Shown: positions 52,988 through 62,057, counted from the stretch's first letter. The stretch: 64,000 bases of DNA from Salegentibacter salegens (GCF_900142975.1 NZ_LT670848.1:2976001-3040000); one strand, 5' to 3'. Notes: generated by a model from the sequence alone, not told the origin. A program made the numbers and translations.

Positions 52988-54235
52988 ATGAGAAAATTAC
53001 TTTTCCTGGGCCTTTTTGGTCTAATGGCTGCGGTAACTTATGCAGGTGGGTATAGGGTGAGTCTCCAGGGGCAAAGATCACTAGCTATGGGCCACACCGG
53101 TGTTGCGGTAGTTAACAATGCTGAACTTGCTTTTTTTAACCCCGCAGGGCTTGTGTATCTTGAAGACAAGATAAATTTAGCAGCAGGTGCCAGTGCTGTT
53201 TTTTCCAATGTAAAATACCAAAATTCAGAATTCGGAATTAACTCTGAAACCGATAGTCCTGTAGGTACTCCTTTTTATGCCTACGGTTCTTACCGTGTAA
53301 ACGACTGGTTAACATTAGGTTTGGCTGCGTATACTCCTTATGGTAGTAGCGTAGAATGGCCAGCCGATTGGGCCGGGTCTCATTTGGTAAACACTATAGA
53401 TCTACAGGCTATTTATATCCAGGCTTTAGCTGCAGTAAAAATTTCAGATAAATTAAGTGTGGGTGGTGGTCCTATCTATGTAAATGGATCGGTGAACTTT
53501 AATCGTAACCTAAACCGTACTTTAACCGATATTGACGGAAACCGTGCCAATGTAACGGTAGATGCCAGCGGTGTAAGCGCCTTTGGGTGGTCTGCCAGTG
53601 CAATGTATAACGCAACGGAAGATTTACGTTTTGGTATAAATTACCGAAGTGAAATTATGGTTGAAGCTGAAGGTGGTGATGCCGATTTTCAAAATATCCC
53701 AAATTCTCCTTTAACTTCTTTTCAGGATACACAATTTGATGCTGCATTGCCTATGCCTGCTGAACTTTCGGTAGGTCTTTCTTATGAACTTCTGGATAAA
53801 TGGCTTTTTGCATTCGATTATAATATGACATATTGGGATGTGTACGAATCTCTGGATATAGATTTCGCAAATGCAACCCCAGATTCTAATAATCCAAGAA
53901 ACTATAAAAATTCCTCTACTTACAGGTTTGGATTGCAGTATCTTGCAAACGAAACCGTTACCTTGAGAGTTGGGTATTATTTTGATGAATCTCCGGTACA
54001 ATCAGGCTATTTTGCTCCTGAAACTCCAAGAAACGACGCCCACGGTTTTACCGGCGGACTTTCTTTACACGTAAATGATAAATTCTCTATAGATGCGGCC
54101 TTCCTGTACAATAGGTATGAGGAGATAAACGAATCTTACGATTATTATACCGAGAATGGAGAGTCTGTTCCTTTTGAGGGAACTTATAAAACTTCAGCCT
54201 TTATTCCGGGACTTGGTGTAACCTACAAATTATAA
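52988..54235 (+). CDS. OmpP1/FadL family outer-membrane transporter
   Basis: A 415-residue barrel that in FadL admits long-chain fatty acids or hydrocarbons across the outer membrane. The signal peptide is about 1-20 (ending TYAGG). Family marks are GGYRVSLQGQRSLAMGHTGVAV and AELAFFNPAGL near the N-terminus (hatch region), YTPYGSSVEWP, and the terminal strand PGLGVTYKL. It is followed after 10 bases by an SGNH-hydrolase lipoprotein, a pairing that suggests release of acyl chains at the cell surface and their uptake. Substrate not established. Confidence 0.9.
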   Translation: MRKLLFLGLFGLMAAVTYAGGYRVSLQGQRSLAMGHTGVAVVNNAELAFFNPAGLVYLEDKINLAAGASAVFSNVKYQNSEFGINSETDSPVGTPFYAYGSYRVNDWLTLGLAAYTPYGSSVEWPADWAGSHLVNTIDLQAIYIQALAAVKISDKLSVGGGPIYVNGSVNFNRNLNRTLTDIDGNRANVTVDASGVSAFGWSASAMYNATEDLRFGINYRSEIMVEAEGGDADFQNIPNSPLTSFQDTQFDAALPMPAELSVGLSYELLDKWLFAFDYNMTYWDVYESLDIDFANATPDSNNPRNYKNSSTYRFGLQYLANETVTLRVGYYFDESPVQSGYFAPETPRNDAHGFTGGLSLHVNDKFSIDAAFLYNRYEEINESYDYYTENGESVPFEGTYKTSAFIPGLGVTYKL

Positions 54236-54245
54236 AATTTAGAAG

Positions 54246-55781
54246 ATGAAACAGTATTTTAAATATATAGCAATATTAGCGCTGGGAATTGTTTCCTGCG
54301 AGCCAGAATTTGATAATCCGGTAGACGAAGCCGGTGCTTACAGTAACGGGGAAGCCGATTTTTCTCGCTACGTAGCGCTTGGTAATTCCCTTACCGCAGG
54401 TTATGCAGATAATGCCCTTTATATTACCGGGCAGGAAAACTCTTATCCGAACATTCTTTCACAACAATTTGAAAAGACTCAGGATATTGAAGAGTTTAGA
54501 ATTCCTTTTATGAACGATAATGCGGGTGGACTTTTAGCTGGAGGTACCCAAATTACAAATAATAGATTGGTTTTATCTGTGGTAGATGGTGATACACTGC
54601 CACGAGTATATACCGGAATGCAACCAACTACTGAAGTAGGAAATGTACAACAGGGGCCGTTTAGTAATATGGGAGTTCCGGGAGCTAAATCTTATCATTT
54701 AGGTGCCGCCGGATACGGTAATATTCAGGGAGTAGCTGTAGGAACTGCAAATCCTTATTTCGCTCGTTTCGCATCTGCGCCAAACGCTTCAGTAATGGAA
54801 GATGCGCTTGCACAAGCCCCAACATTCTTTTCTTTATGGATAGGAAACAACGATGTGCTTGGTTATGCAAGATCTGGTGGAACTGGAGAATATCAATTAA
54901 ACAATTTGGAACCTTCTACTTATGGGGAGAATGATATTACAGATCCGAATGTTTTTGGTAGTATATATAGTCAAATGGTACAGGCTTTAGTTGCAAATGC
55001 AAGTGGTGGGGTTCTTATCAATATTCCTGATGTAGCTTCGGTTCCTTTTTTTACAAGAGTTCCGGCTAATGCTATACCTTTAGATGCGGCAACTGCAGGC
55101 GCTCTTAATCAGCAGTTTTCAGCCTATAATACTCAGGTTCTTCCAGGCCTGGTTCAAGCTGGATTTATTACTGCAGAAGAAGCTCAGGCAAGACAAATTA
55201 ATTTTGCTGAAGGTCAAAACTATGTAACGCTGCAAGATGAATCGCTTACTAATATTGGTCAGGCTATTCAGGGTCCACCTTTTAACCTGGATCCGCAAAC
55301 AGCCGGTTTATTAAGTCAGTTAAGACAAGCTACCCCAACAGATCTTATTCCTTTAACCAGTTCAGGAATTCTTGGAACTCCCGTGGGAGATAATCCTAGT
55401 ATGATTAACGGTGTTTCTGTTCCTCTGGGAGATGAGCATGTCTTGACTAATGCAGAACAGGAATTGATTAAAGATGCTACTGATAGATACAATCAGGTTA
55501 TTTCCGGGTTGGCACAGGCTAATGATCTTGCATTTGTAGATGCCAATGCAATGCTAAATACTCTAGCCACAGAAGGAATCGCTTTTGATGGAGGATTTGT
55601 AACTTCAGATTTTGTAACTGGAGGAGCTTTTTCGCTAGATGGAATTCACCTTACACCTCGAGGAAATGCAATAGTTTCAAACCGAATAATTGAAGCCATC
55701 AATAATACGTATAATGCAGATGTGCCTGAAGTTAACGTTGGATCCTACGGTACAGTGACATATAACAACGAAGTTCAATAA
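54246..55781 (+). CDS. SGNH/GDSL hydrolase lipoprotein
   Basis: A 511-residue lipoprotein: signal peptide with lipobox IVSC (Cys18), followed by an acidic EPEFDNPVDEAG stretch that could favour surface export. Catalytic blocks of the SGNH fold are present: ALGNSLTAGY (nucleophile Ser48, block I, GNSL in place of GDSL), the block II-like Gly of SNMGVPGAK, WIGNNDVLGY (block III Asn), and DGIHLTPRGN with Asp465 and His468 (block V). A long insertion (about 230-400) separates blocks III and V. Likely a lipase or esterase acting with the FadL-type porin upstream. A terminator follows. Confidence 0.9.
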   Translation: MKQYFKYIAILALGIVSCEPEFDNPVDEAGAYSNGEADFSRYVALGNSLTAGYADNALYITGQENSYPNILSQQFEKTQDIEEFRIPFMNDNAGGLLAGGTQITNNRLVLSVVDGDTLPRVYTGMQPTTEVGNVQQGPFSNMGVPGAKSYHLGAAGYGNIQGVAVGTANPYFARFASAPNASVMEDALAQAPTFFSLWIGNNDVLGYARSGGTGEYQLNNLEPSTYGENDITDPNVFGSIYSQMVQALVANASGGVLINIPDVASVPFFTRVPANAIPLDAATAGALNQQFSAYNTQVLPGLVQAGFITAEEAQARQINFAEGQNYVTLQDESLTNIGQAIQGPPFNLDPQTAGLLSQLRQATPTDLIPLTSSGILGTPVGDNPSMINGVSVPLGDEHVLTNAEQELIKDATDRYNQVISGLAQANDLAFVDANAMLNTLATEGIAFDGGFVTSDFVTGGAFSLDGIHLTPRGNAIVSNRIIEAINNTYNADVPEVNVGSYGTVTYNNEVQ

Positions 55782-55808
55782 GAACACATACTTTTTGTTG
55801 CAAATATA

Positions 55809-55840
55809 AAAACGCCGGGGGATTTCCCGGCGTTTTTTGT
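55809..55840 (+). terminator. Rho-independent terminator after the SGNH gene
   Basis: An 11-bp stem, AAAACGCCGGG (55809-55819) with CCCGGCGTTTT (55826-55836), loop GGATTT, followed by more T. Confidence 0.92.
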
Positions 55841-55870
55841 ATTTTTCAGAAACTAACTAATCTAAATATT

Positions 55871-56212
55871 ATGAATTTCATTCTAAGAATATTACTTACC
55901 GCATTAGCTGTAGTTGTTCTTGCCAAATTTTTGCCGGGTGTTGAGGTAGAAGGCTATTTAACTGCAATAATTGTGGCAATTGTTCTGGCTATCTTAAACT
56001 TACTGGTAAAACCTATTTTAGTAATTTTCACCCTTCCGGTTACTATTCTAACCCTGGGCTTATTTTTATTGGTAATAAATGCAATAATTATCTTACTGGC
56101 AGATGCTTTTGTTTCAGGATTTGGAGTTAGCGGCTTTTTTATCGCTCTGCTTTTTAGTTTGCTTTTATCCCTCTTTCAATCACTCCTGTTTTCTTTGTTG
56201 GGAAAAGATTAG
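55871..56212 (+). CDS. Small membrane protein of the phage-holin-like/YvlD family
   Basis: A 113-residue, almost wholly hydrophobic protein with four predicted membrane segments. The pattern AKFLPGVEVEGYLTAIIVAIVLAILNLLVKPIL and ILTLGLFLLVINAIIILLADAFVSGF matches the widespread Phage_holin_4_2/YvlD family. Despite that family name these are chromosomal proteins, and no phage gene is nearby. Function unknown; in Bacillus YvlD belongs to an envelope-stress operon. It stands between a terminator and the tig promoter. Confidence 0.85.
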   Translation: MNFILRILLTALAVVVLAKFLPGVEVEGYLTAIIVAIVLAILNLLVKPILVIFTLPVTILTLGLFLLVINAIIILLADAFVSGFGVSGFFIALLFSLLLSLFQSLLFSLLGKD

Positions 56213-56244
56213 CATAATATTGCTGAAATTCAATAATTTGAAAC

Positions 56245-56275
56245 TTTGCGAGCTTGGGAAAAAAGTGTAATTTTG
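56245..56275 (+). promoter_or_regulatory. Bacteroidota-type promoter for tig
   Basis: TTTG (56245-56248), a 19-base spacer, then TAATTTTG (56268-56275). The ATG lies 26 bases downstream. Confidence 0.8.
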
Positions 56276-56301
56276 CACACCAATTTTTATAACAAGTCAA
56301 G

Positions 56302-57624
56302 ATGAATATTACCAGAGAGAATATTGATGAATTGAATGCGGTGGTAAAAGTAGATATCGCCAAAGAAGACTATGCCGGTAAAGTTGATAAAATTTTAAAG
56401 GATTACCGTAAAAACGCCAATATTCCCGGCTTTAGAAAAGGGCACGTGCCTATGGGGATGGTAAAAAAACAATACGGGCAGGCTGTTTTGGTAGATGAAG
56501 TAAACAAACTTTTACAGGATTCCCTAAATAAATATCTTACCGAAGAAAAACTTGATGTTCTTGGAAATCCTATTCCAAAGGAGCAGGAAAACTTCGATTG
56601 GAATAAAGAAGAATATAGCTTTGAGTTCGAACTTGGTTTGGCTCCAGATTTTGAGGTAAACCTTGATCTTGATAAGCCGGTTACTCATTATAATATTGTT
56701 GCAGACGAGAAAATGGTGAATAGCCAGATTGAATCTATGCGTAAACAATATGGGAAAATAACTTCTAAAGATGAAGCTGAAGAAGGAGATATCGTTGCCG
56801 GAACTTTCAAAAATGAAGAAGAAGGAATCGAGAAGAGCACTTCAGTTGAATTAGAAAAGATTAAGGGAAAACGCAATCTAAATAAATTTGTTGGAGCTAA
56901 AGTTGGAGATGTAATCACTTTAAAGACCAAAAGTCTTTTTGAAGATGATCATGATCTTGTTCAGCATTTAGATGTAGAGCACGATAAAGCCCACGATCTT
57001 GATATTGAAGTTGAGTTTACGGTAAATGAAATAAGTCATAGAGAACTTGCTGAGCTTAACCAGGAGTTATTCGATAAGCTTTTTGGGGAAGGTAAAGTTA
57101 CCAGTGAAGACGAGCTTAAAGAAAAGATAAAGGAAGATGCAGCAAAGCAATTTAAGCAGCAGAGCGATCAGCAGTTAATGAACGATGTGACCAAGCAGCT
57201 TATTGAGCAAACTAAATTTGAACTTCCAAAGGAATTTCTTCAAAAGTGGATTCAAACGGTAGGTGAAAAGCCAATGACCGAAGATGAAGCCAAAGAAGAA
57301 TATGAAAAGAGCGAAGAAGGTTTGCGTTACCAGTTAATTGAAGGTAAAATAGTAAACGAAAATAATCTTACAGTAGAGTTTGAAGATCTTAAAGCTTTTG
57401 CGAAAGAAAAGATCAAAGAACAAATGGCTCAGTTTGGCCAAATGAATCCTGGAGATAAAGAACTTGACGATATCGCGGCAAGAATTCTTTCTAACCAGGA
57501 TGAGGTTAAAAGAATGTCAGAGCAATTAATGAACGAGAAATTGCTTGATTTCTATAAAGAAAAAATGTCTTTTGAAGAAAAGGAAGTGACTTACGATGAA
57601 TTTGTGAAAGAGATATACGAGTAA
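56302..57624 (+). CDS. tig: Trigger factor
   Basis: Ribosome-bound chaperone that meets nascent chains at the tunnel exit. The 440-residue protein has the N-terminal ribosome-binding domain (about 1-115) with the signature NIPGFRKGHVPMGMVKKQYG, a divergent FKBP-type middle domain (about 150-240), and a long charged helical C-terminal chaperone domain. The FKBP part lacks the usual clear active-site motifs, as in other Bacteroidota trigger factors, so isomerase activity is doubtful. It is followed by clpP and clpX, the conserved tig-clpP-clpX order. Confidence 0.92.
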   Translation: MNITRENIDELNAVVKVDIAKEDYAGKVDKILKDYRKNANIPGFRKGHVPMGMVKKQYGQAVLVDEVNKLLQDSLNKYLTEEKLDVLGNPIPKEQENFDWNKEEYSFEFELGLAPDFEVNLDLDKPVTHYNIVADEKMVNSQIESMRKQYGKITSKDEAEEGDIVAGTFKNEEEGIEKSTSVELEKIKGKRNLNKFVGAKVGDVITLKTKSLFEDDHDLVQHLDVEHDKAHDLDIEVEFTVNEISHRELAELNQELFDKLFGEGKVTSEDELKEKIKEDAAKQFKQQSDQQLMNDVTKQLIEQTKFELPKEFLQKWIQTVGEKPMTEDEAKEEYEKSEEGLRYQLIEGKIVNENNLTVEFEDLKAFAKEKIKEQMAQFGQMNPGDKELDDIAARILSNQDEVKRMSEQLMNEKLLDFYKEKMSFEEKEVTYDEFVKEIYE

Positions 57625-57653
57625 GCTTTTTCTATAAATTTATACTTATATTT

Positions 57654-57685
57654 AAGGCGTTAAACCATTTGGATTAACGCCTTTT
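57654..57685 (+). terminator. Hairpin between tig and clpP
   Basis: A perfect 10-bp stem, AAGGCGTTAA (57654-57663) with TTAACGCCTT (57674-57683), a 10-base loop, followed by only two further T before CACTT. The short T-tract suggests partial termination or an mRNA-stabilising hairpin within the tig-clpP-clpX unit. Confidence 0.7.
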
Positions 57686-57731
57686 CACTTAAAAGGCAGC
57701 TAAGAGAAAAAGCTTAAAAACAGAAAAATTG

Positions 57732-58409
57732 ATGGATTACGGAAAAGAGTTTGAAAAATACGCCACTAAACATCACGGTATAAATAGTAATTATTACCAA
57801 AAGATAGTGAGCAGCGTGACTCCTACGGGAATGACGCCAAATATTATTGAAGAACGACAAATGAATGCCGTTGCTATGGATGTTTTTTCCAGATTGATGA
57901 TGGATAGAATTATCTTTATGGGGACTGCAATTAACGATCAGGTTGCAAATATTATCCAGGCGCAAATGTTGTTTTTGGAAAGTACAGATGCCTCAAAAGA
58001 TATTCAAATCTATATAAACTCTCCAGGAGGAAGCGTTTATGCAGGTTTGGGAATTTATGATACGATGCAGTTTATAAAACCAGATGTGGCTACAATTTGT
58101 ACAGGAATGGCGGCCTCAATGGGAGCTGTATTACTTTGTGCAGGTGAAAAAGGAAAAAGAAGCGGTTTGCCGCATTCCAGAGTTATGATTCATCAGCCAT
58201 TAGGAGGTGCTCAGGGTCAGGCTAGCGATATAGAAATTACAGCTAGAGAGATCTTAACCCTTAAAAAAGAACTTTACGATATTATCGCAAAACATTCAGG
58301 CCAATCTTACGAGAAAATTGAAGAGGATAGTGATCGTGATTACTGGATGAAGGCCGATAAAGCCAGAGAATACGGGATGATCGATGAGATTTTAACACGA
58401 GAAGGATAA
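57732..58409 (+). CDS. clpP: ATP-dependent Clp protease proteolytic subunit
   Basis: ClpP is the serine protease barrel that works with ClpX. The 225-residue protein has the catalytic triad Ser129 (GMAASMG), His154 (VMIHQPLGG) and Asp203 (DRDYW), with the [11 protein letters not shown] oxyanion segment. The ATG at 57732 is preferred; a TTG one codon upstream is in frame but not needed. A conserved propeptide-like N-terminus of about 25 residues precedes the mature core. clpX follows after 52 bases. Confidence 0.97.
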   Translation: MDYGKEFEKYATKHHGINSNYYQKIVSSVTPTGMTPNIIEERQMNAVAMDVFSRLMMDRIIFMGTAINDQVANIIQAQMLFLESTDASKDIQIYINSPGGSVYAGLGIYDTMQFIKPDVATICTGMAASMGAVLLCAGEKGKRSGLPHSRVMIHQPLGGAQGQASDIEITAREILTLKKELYDIIAKHSGQSYEKIEEDSDRDYWMKADKAREYGMIDEILTREG

Positions 58410-58461
58410 GAATTAATTTTTAGTTTATTATTTTATAAACTGAAAGTTGAAAAATGACGAA

Positions 58462-59694
58462 ATGGCGAAAGAAGAATTAGAATGTTCGTTTTGCGGTAGA
58501 AAGAAACCCGAAACTAACTTACTTATAGCAGGCTTAGACGCGCATATATGTGATAAATGTATAGAGCAGGCGCACGGCATTGTAATGGAAGAGCTTAAGC
58601 AGGGAGAAGCCAAAGAATTGTCTTCAGACCTTATGCTGAGCAAACCAAAAGTAATCAAAGAGTTTTTAGACCAATACGTAATTGGCCAGGAAGCGACCAA
58701 GAAAGTGATGTCTGTAGCTGTTTATAACCACTATAAAAGGTTGTTGCAGCCGGCAAGCGACGATGATGTAGAAATTCAAAAATCTAACATCATTATGGTT
58801 GGGGAAACCGGTACGGGTAAAACTCTTATCGCCAAAACCATCGCAAAAATGCTTAATGTACCTTTGGCTATTGTAGATGCTACGGTACTTACCGAAGCAG
58901 GTTACGTAGGGGAAGATGTAGAAGGTATCTTAACGAGATTGCTTCAGGCAGCCGATTATAATGTTGAAAAAGCGCAACGCGGAATTGTATTTATTGATGA
59001 AATAGATAAAATTGCCCGAAAAAGCGATAACCCTTCAATTACCCGTGATGTTTCTGGGGAAGGCGTTCAGCAGGCTTTATTGAAATTACTGGAAGGAACT
59101 ACCGTTAACGTACCACCAAAAGGAGGCCGTAAACACCCCGATCAGAAATTTGTTGAGGTTGATACCGAAAACATCCTTTTCATAGCAGGAGGAGCCTTTG
59201 ATGGTATTGAGCGTAACATTAGCAAGCGTTTAAATATGCAGGCTGTTGGTTTTAGCGCTTCAAAAAGTGATGATACCATTGAGAGAACCAATCTTCTGAA
59301 ATATATTATTCCGAAGGATTTGAAAGATTTCGGACTTATTCCTGAAATAATAGGAAGATTGCCGGCACTTACTTATATGAATCCGCTGGATGAAAGCACA
59401 TTGCGTTCTATCTTAACCGAGCCCAAAAATGCCATCGTAAAACAATATCAAAAATTGTTTGAAATGGACGATATCGAATTCGAAATGAGCGATGATGCCC
59501 TGGATTATATAGTTGAAAAAGCTGTAGAATATAAATTAGGTGCAAGAGGTTTAAGATCTTTATGCGAAGCAATCCTTACCGATGCTATGTTTGACATGCC
59601 CGAAAGTGGCCATAGCAAACTTAAAGTTACCAGGGAATATGCCGAGGATAAATTAAATAAATCAACGATAAGTAAACTTAAGGCGGTTTCTTAA
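58462..59694 (+). CDS. clpX: ATP-dependent Clp protease ATP-binding subunit ClpX
   Basis: ClpX is the AAA+ unfoldase that feeds ClpP. The 410-residue protein has an N-terminal zinc finger (Cys8, Cys11, Cys30, Cys33), Walker A GETGTGKT, Walker [11 protein letters not shown], sensor and arginine-finger regions around [10 protein letters not shown], and a C-terminal small domain beginning [15 protein letters not shown]. The ATG at 58462 is chosen over an in-frame TTG at 58447 because it opens directly into the zinc-finger sequence. The IGF-type ClpP-binding loop could not be located with certainty by eye. A strong terminator follows. Confidence 0.97.
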   Translation: MAKEELECSFCGRKKPETNLLIAGLDAHICDKCIEQAHGIVMEELKQGEAKELSSDLMLSKPKVIKEFLDQYVIGQEATKKVMSVAVYNHYKRLLQPASDDDVEIQKSNIIMVGETGTGKTLIAKTIAKMLNVPLAIVDATVLTEAGYVGEDVEGILTRLLQAADYNVEKAQRGIVFIDEIDKIARKSDNPSITRDVSGEGVQQALLKLLEGTTVNVPPKGGRKHPDQKFVEVDTENILFIAGGAFDGIERNISKRLNMQAVGFSASKSDDTIERTNLLKYIIPKDLKDFGLIPEIIGRLPALTYMNPLDESTLRSILTEPKNAIVKQYQKLFEMDDIEFEMSDDALDYIVEKAVEYKLGARGLRSLCEAILTDAMFDMPESGHSKLKVTREYAEDKLNKSTISKLKAVS

Positions 59695-59715
59695 AAAACC
59701 ACTTTAGACCAAGTT

Positions 59716-59756
59716 AAAAGCTGCCGGGAAATTAAAGTTTTCCGGCAGCTTTTTTA
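59716..59756 (+). terminator. Rho-independent terminator after clpX
   Basis: A 12-bp perfect stem, AAAAGCTGCCGG (59716-59727) with CCGGCAGCTTTT (59742-59753), extendable inward, followed by T-rich DNA. It lies between convergent genes and could also act for the minus-strand operon, though the tail on that strand is weaker. Confidence 0.92.
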
Positions 59757-59790
59757 TTTTTTGAATAGTTTAGAATCCTGGAATAGGAGT

Positions 59791-60369
59791 TTAATCCAGG
59801 ATTTTATAATGAATAGGCTTAAAGCTACCGTTGTTACTGTCTTCGGCAGAACAAGCGGTTAAGGCCACAATTAGGTCCATTTTTGCTTCAAATAATACGT
59901 AATCTCCTGCTTTGCTTAATGGCGGATCTACACTTATTTTTCCTTTTTCATCAAATTGAACGTTCATAAAAATGTTGAATGCAGTTGGAATATCGTCTGG
60001 CTCAATTTTAAATTTTTCCAGGCTGGTATATAGATTTTCAAAACAGCTGGGATGATAACCTTTATAATCATACATCACTTCAAAAGTTTCAGGGCTACAG
60101 GGTGCTAATAAAAAATCATTTCTGCCATTAGTGTCTTCCAGGATTTCCATCATCTTTTGGCTGCGGTTGCTCCATAGAAAGTTGCCTGAACTTATTAAAA
60201 TAGATTCTTCAAAATCCAGCGTCTTACCCGATGATAATTTTTCCCTTCTGTCTTTTGCATTAAATAAAACCATATCGCTAACCTGTTCGCCTTCGGGATC
60301 TATCACCTTTAGTCGCTGTCCTTTTTTCAATTTAAAGGCCGCTCCAGATTGTTTTTTTATCACTTGCAT
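59791..60369 (-). CDS. DUF1989 (urea carboxylase-associated family) protein
   Basis: A 192-residue cytosolic protein of the DUF1989 family. The recognisable order is KKGQRLKVIDPEGEQVSDMVLFN, LAPCSPETFEVMYDYKGYHPSCFENL, TAFNIFMNVQFDEKGKISVDPPLSKAGDYV and a final ALTACSAED. Some family members are subunits of carboxyguanidine deiminase or lie beside urea carboxylase; others have no known role. Where I recall a conserved GRHD, this protein has GRND (near residue 83), so a metal ligand may be changed. Its ATG overlaps the end of the PaiB-like gene by 10 bases, so the two are coupled. Confidence 0.85.
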   Translation of the reverse strand: MQVIKKQSGAAFKLKKGQRLKVIDPEGEQVSDMVLFNAKDRREKLSSGKTLDFEESILISSGNFLWSNRSQKMMEILEDTNGRNDFLLAPCSPETFEVMYDYKGYHPSCFENLYTSLEKFKIEPDDIPTAFNIFMNVQFDEKGKISVDPPLSKAGDYVLFEAKMDLIVALTACSAEDSNNGSFKPIHYKILD

Positions 60370-60977
60370 TTATGCTCTTTTTTAATGTTTTCGCTTAACG
60401 CGGAAGATAAATTATTTGGTCGCTTTTCCAAATGTGAAGTAACCGATTCTATATCATCTTTTTCAAATCCCTGGTGTAGTTTAGCAATGCCCTGAATTTT
60501 CTCTACTTCACACCAAAATCCTGTGATATGGGGAAGATGGTCTTCCCGCATTTTTTCAGGAATATCTTTATAATACAACGGATTTTCCTGGGGTTTTTCA
60601 AAAGTAGCAACAAGCTCTTTTAGCGATTCTTCAAGCTCTTCTCGCGATTGGATTTTCAGCTTAACATTTACGTGAACCGCCGAATAATCCCAGGTGCTAA
60701 TATCTTTTTTCTTGTACCAGGAAGAAGAAACATAGCCATGGGCGCCCTGAAATATCAAAAGAGCTTCCTTACCATCTTTTAGATATTTAAACTGCTCATT
60801 GTGGTTTGCTATATGCGAAAATAAAATAAAGTCTTTCGCTGTGCCGTGAGTGAGAACCGGGATATGTGTGGCTAATAATTGGTCACCGTTAATTATAAAA
60901 GTTGCAAAAGGATGATGCTGTATAAAGTTTAAAATAAATTCAGGGTCATCCTTTTTATATTTTTTAGGCTGATACAT
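60360..60977 (-). CDS. PaiB-like FMN-binding protein
   Basis: A 205-residue protein of the FMN-binding split-barrel (PaiB) family. Typical features are the opening YQPKKYKKDDPEFILNFIQHHPFATFI, HIPVLTH, HIANHNEQF, the central VSSSWYKKKDISTWDYSAVHV, and the late HITGFWCEVEKIQGIAKLHQ. The family is called a negative transcriptional regulator from Bacillus, but no helix-turn-helix is visible and the fold is that of FMN-dependent oxidoreductases. The ATG at 60977 is preferred over one at 61013. It lies 2 bases after the GntA-like gene and overlaps DUF1989: a tight three-gene operon. Confidence 0.9.
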   Translation of the reverse strand: MYQPKKYKKDDPEFILNFIQHHPFATFIINGDQLLATHIPVLTHGTAKDFILFSHIANHNEQFKYLKDGKEALLIFQGAHGYVSSSWYKKKDISTWDYSAVHVNVKLKIQSREELEESLKELVATFEKPQENPLYYKDIPEKMREDHLPHITGFWCEVEKIQGIAKLHQGFEKDDIESVTSHLEKRPNNLSSALSENIKKEHKCK

Positions 60978-60979
60978 TG

Positions 60980-61678
60980 TTATTTTTTTTCTTGATGAAA
61001 AGGACATTTCCATTCCTCTCCAACTTTACGGCCACTATATTGACGAGCTTCACTTTTATCGCCAAAATCTTCTAACATTGGGTTTATATTTCCCTGTAAT
61101 TCGGTGTCACGGTCCCTAATTTTATCTCTAACAGTATAATAGGCTCCCATTTCCCGTAATTTTTCAAACTGCCAGTGCAGGTTAAATGCTAAAGCCGGGT
61201 AAGGGCTTTGTCTCGCTTTTCGGCTGCTGTTTGGGTGTAGCCCAACCATATAAAAAGCTTTACCACCAATGCTAAAGCTAAAGTTATTGTCTTCCGGATT
61301 GCTGCTCACCGTAGGATCCCAGGCTTTGTTATCTATATTATGCAGAAATTCTAATTGTTTCCAAAGTGCGGTTTCAAACTGGCTTTCAGAAAAAGATTCC
61401 TGGTCTTTAAAAACGGCCATGAATGTATGAAACTCATTCGATTCAAAATCGTAGTTTTCAATGTACTTTTCTAAATCTTTGTATATGAGTTTTGCTGTTT
61501 TCCGGCTGGGGAATTCATCGTAGGTGTGGAGGTCTATATGGTCCTGGCCAAATACTGTTTGGGCCATTATACAAGGATGGTCTTGCGTTAGCACAAAGTC
61601 TTTAAAGGCAAGTTCTATAGCTTTATCTGTAGAAGCTTTTAACTGCTTTACTTTTGATTTTTCTCGGGTAGAAATCAT
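60980..61678 (-). CDS. YqcI/YcgG family heme-dependent N-oxygenase-like protein (GntA-like)
   Basis: A 232-residue protein of the YqcI/YcgG family. Conserved parts are HPCIMAQTVFGQ near the N-terminus, FSIGGKAFYMVGLHPNSSRKAR, FNLHWQFEKLREMG, IRDRD, GNINPML, and the end SEARQYSGRKVGEEWKCPFH. GntA in this family is a heme enzyme that N-hydroxylates a guanidino group in cyanobacterial guanitoxin synthesis. The substrate here is unknown and toxin production is not implied, since no other gnt gene is seen. It is the first gene of the three-gene operon with the PaiB-like and DUF1989 genes. Confidence 0.85.
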   Translation of the reverse strand: MISTREKSKVKQLKASTDKAIELAFKDFVLTQDHPCIMAQTVFGQDHIDLHTYDEFPSRKTAKLIYKDLEKYIENYDFESNEFHTFMAVFKDQESFSESQFETALWKQLEFLHNIDNKAWDPTVSSNPEDNNFSFSIGGKAFYMVGLHPNSSRKARQSPYPALAFNLHWQFEKLREMGAYYTVRDKIRDRDTELQGNINPMLEDFGDKSEARQYSGRKVGEEWKCPFHQEKK

Positions 61679-61784
61679 AATATATTGAATGGTTATTTTT
61701 GTAAAACTATCAGGTTTTCTTCAACGTTCTATGGGGTTTAAGAATAAATTAGTTCAAAATTTTAAAAGATTAACAGGCAATCCT

Positions 61785-62054
61785 TCATTTTTTCTTGCGG
61801 TATCGAATCATTAAATACAACATGAGTCCATTTAGACCCAGGGAAACTCCATTAGTGGCAATTATAGGAAGATCATTTTGGGTAATTCCGTAGATAACCC
61901 ATAGAAAAACGCCCAGTATAAGAATACTAAACATTCCCGGCGAAACATCTTCTACTTTCTTGGTTTTCCAGGCTTTTTTAATCTGCGGAATAACTGCTAC
62001 AGTTGTACAAATTCCTGCCGCAAGCCCTAAAATATCGGTCCACTCTAAAATCAT
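61785..62054 (-). CDS. SemiSWEET family small sugar transporter
   Basis: An 89-residue protein with three membrane segments, the size of a bacterial SemiSWEET, which dimerises to pass sugars passively. The PQ-loop motif reads TVAVIPQIKKAWKTKKVEDVS, and the later segment holds WVIYGITQNDLPIIATNGVSLGLNG with the substrate-side Asn of the family. It starts 3 bases after the DUF421 gene and is probably co-transcribed with it. Confidence 0.9.
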   Translation of the reverse strand: MILEWTDILGLAAGICTTVAVIPQIKKAWKTKKVEDVSPGMFSILILGVFLWVIYGITQNDLPIIATNGVSLGLNGLMLYLMIRYRKKK

Positions 62055-62057
62055 CCT

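Noticed and set aside
55871..56212. Possible prophage remnant because of the holin family name
   Set aside because: The protein belongs to a chromosomal YvlD-like family, and no phage structural, integrase or lysis gene is nearby.
60360..60977. PaiB-like protein as a DNA-binding repressor of its operon
   Set aside because: No helix-turn-helix is visible and the sequence fits a flavin split barrel; the regulator name is inherited from early work on Bacillus.
60980..61678. A guanitoxin biosynthesis cluster
   Set aside because: Only one gene resembles gntA; no transaminase, kinase, methyltransferase or other gnt gene is present, so toxin synthesis cannot be claimed.
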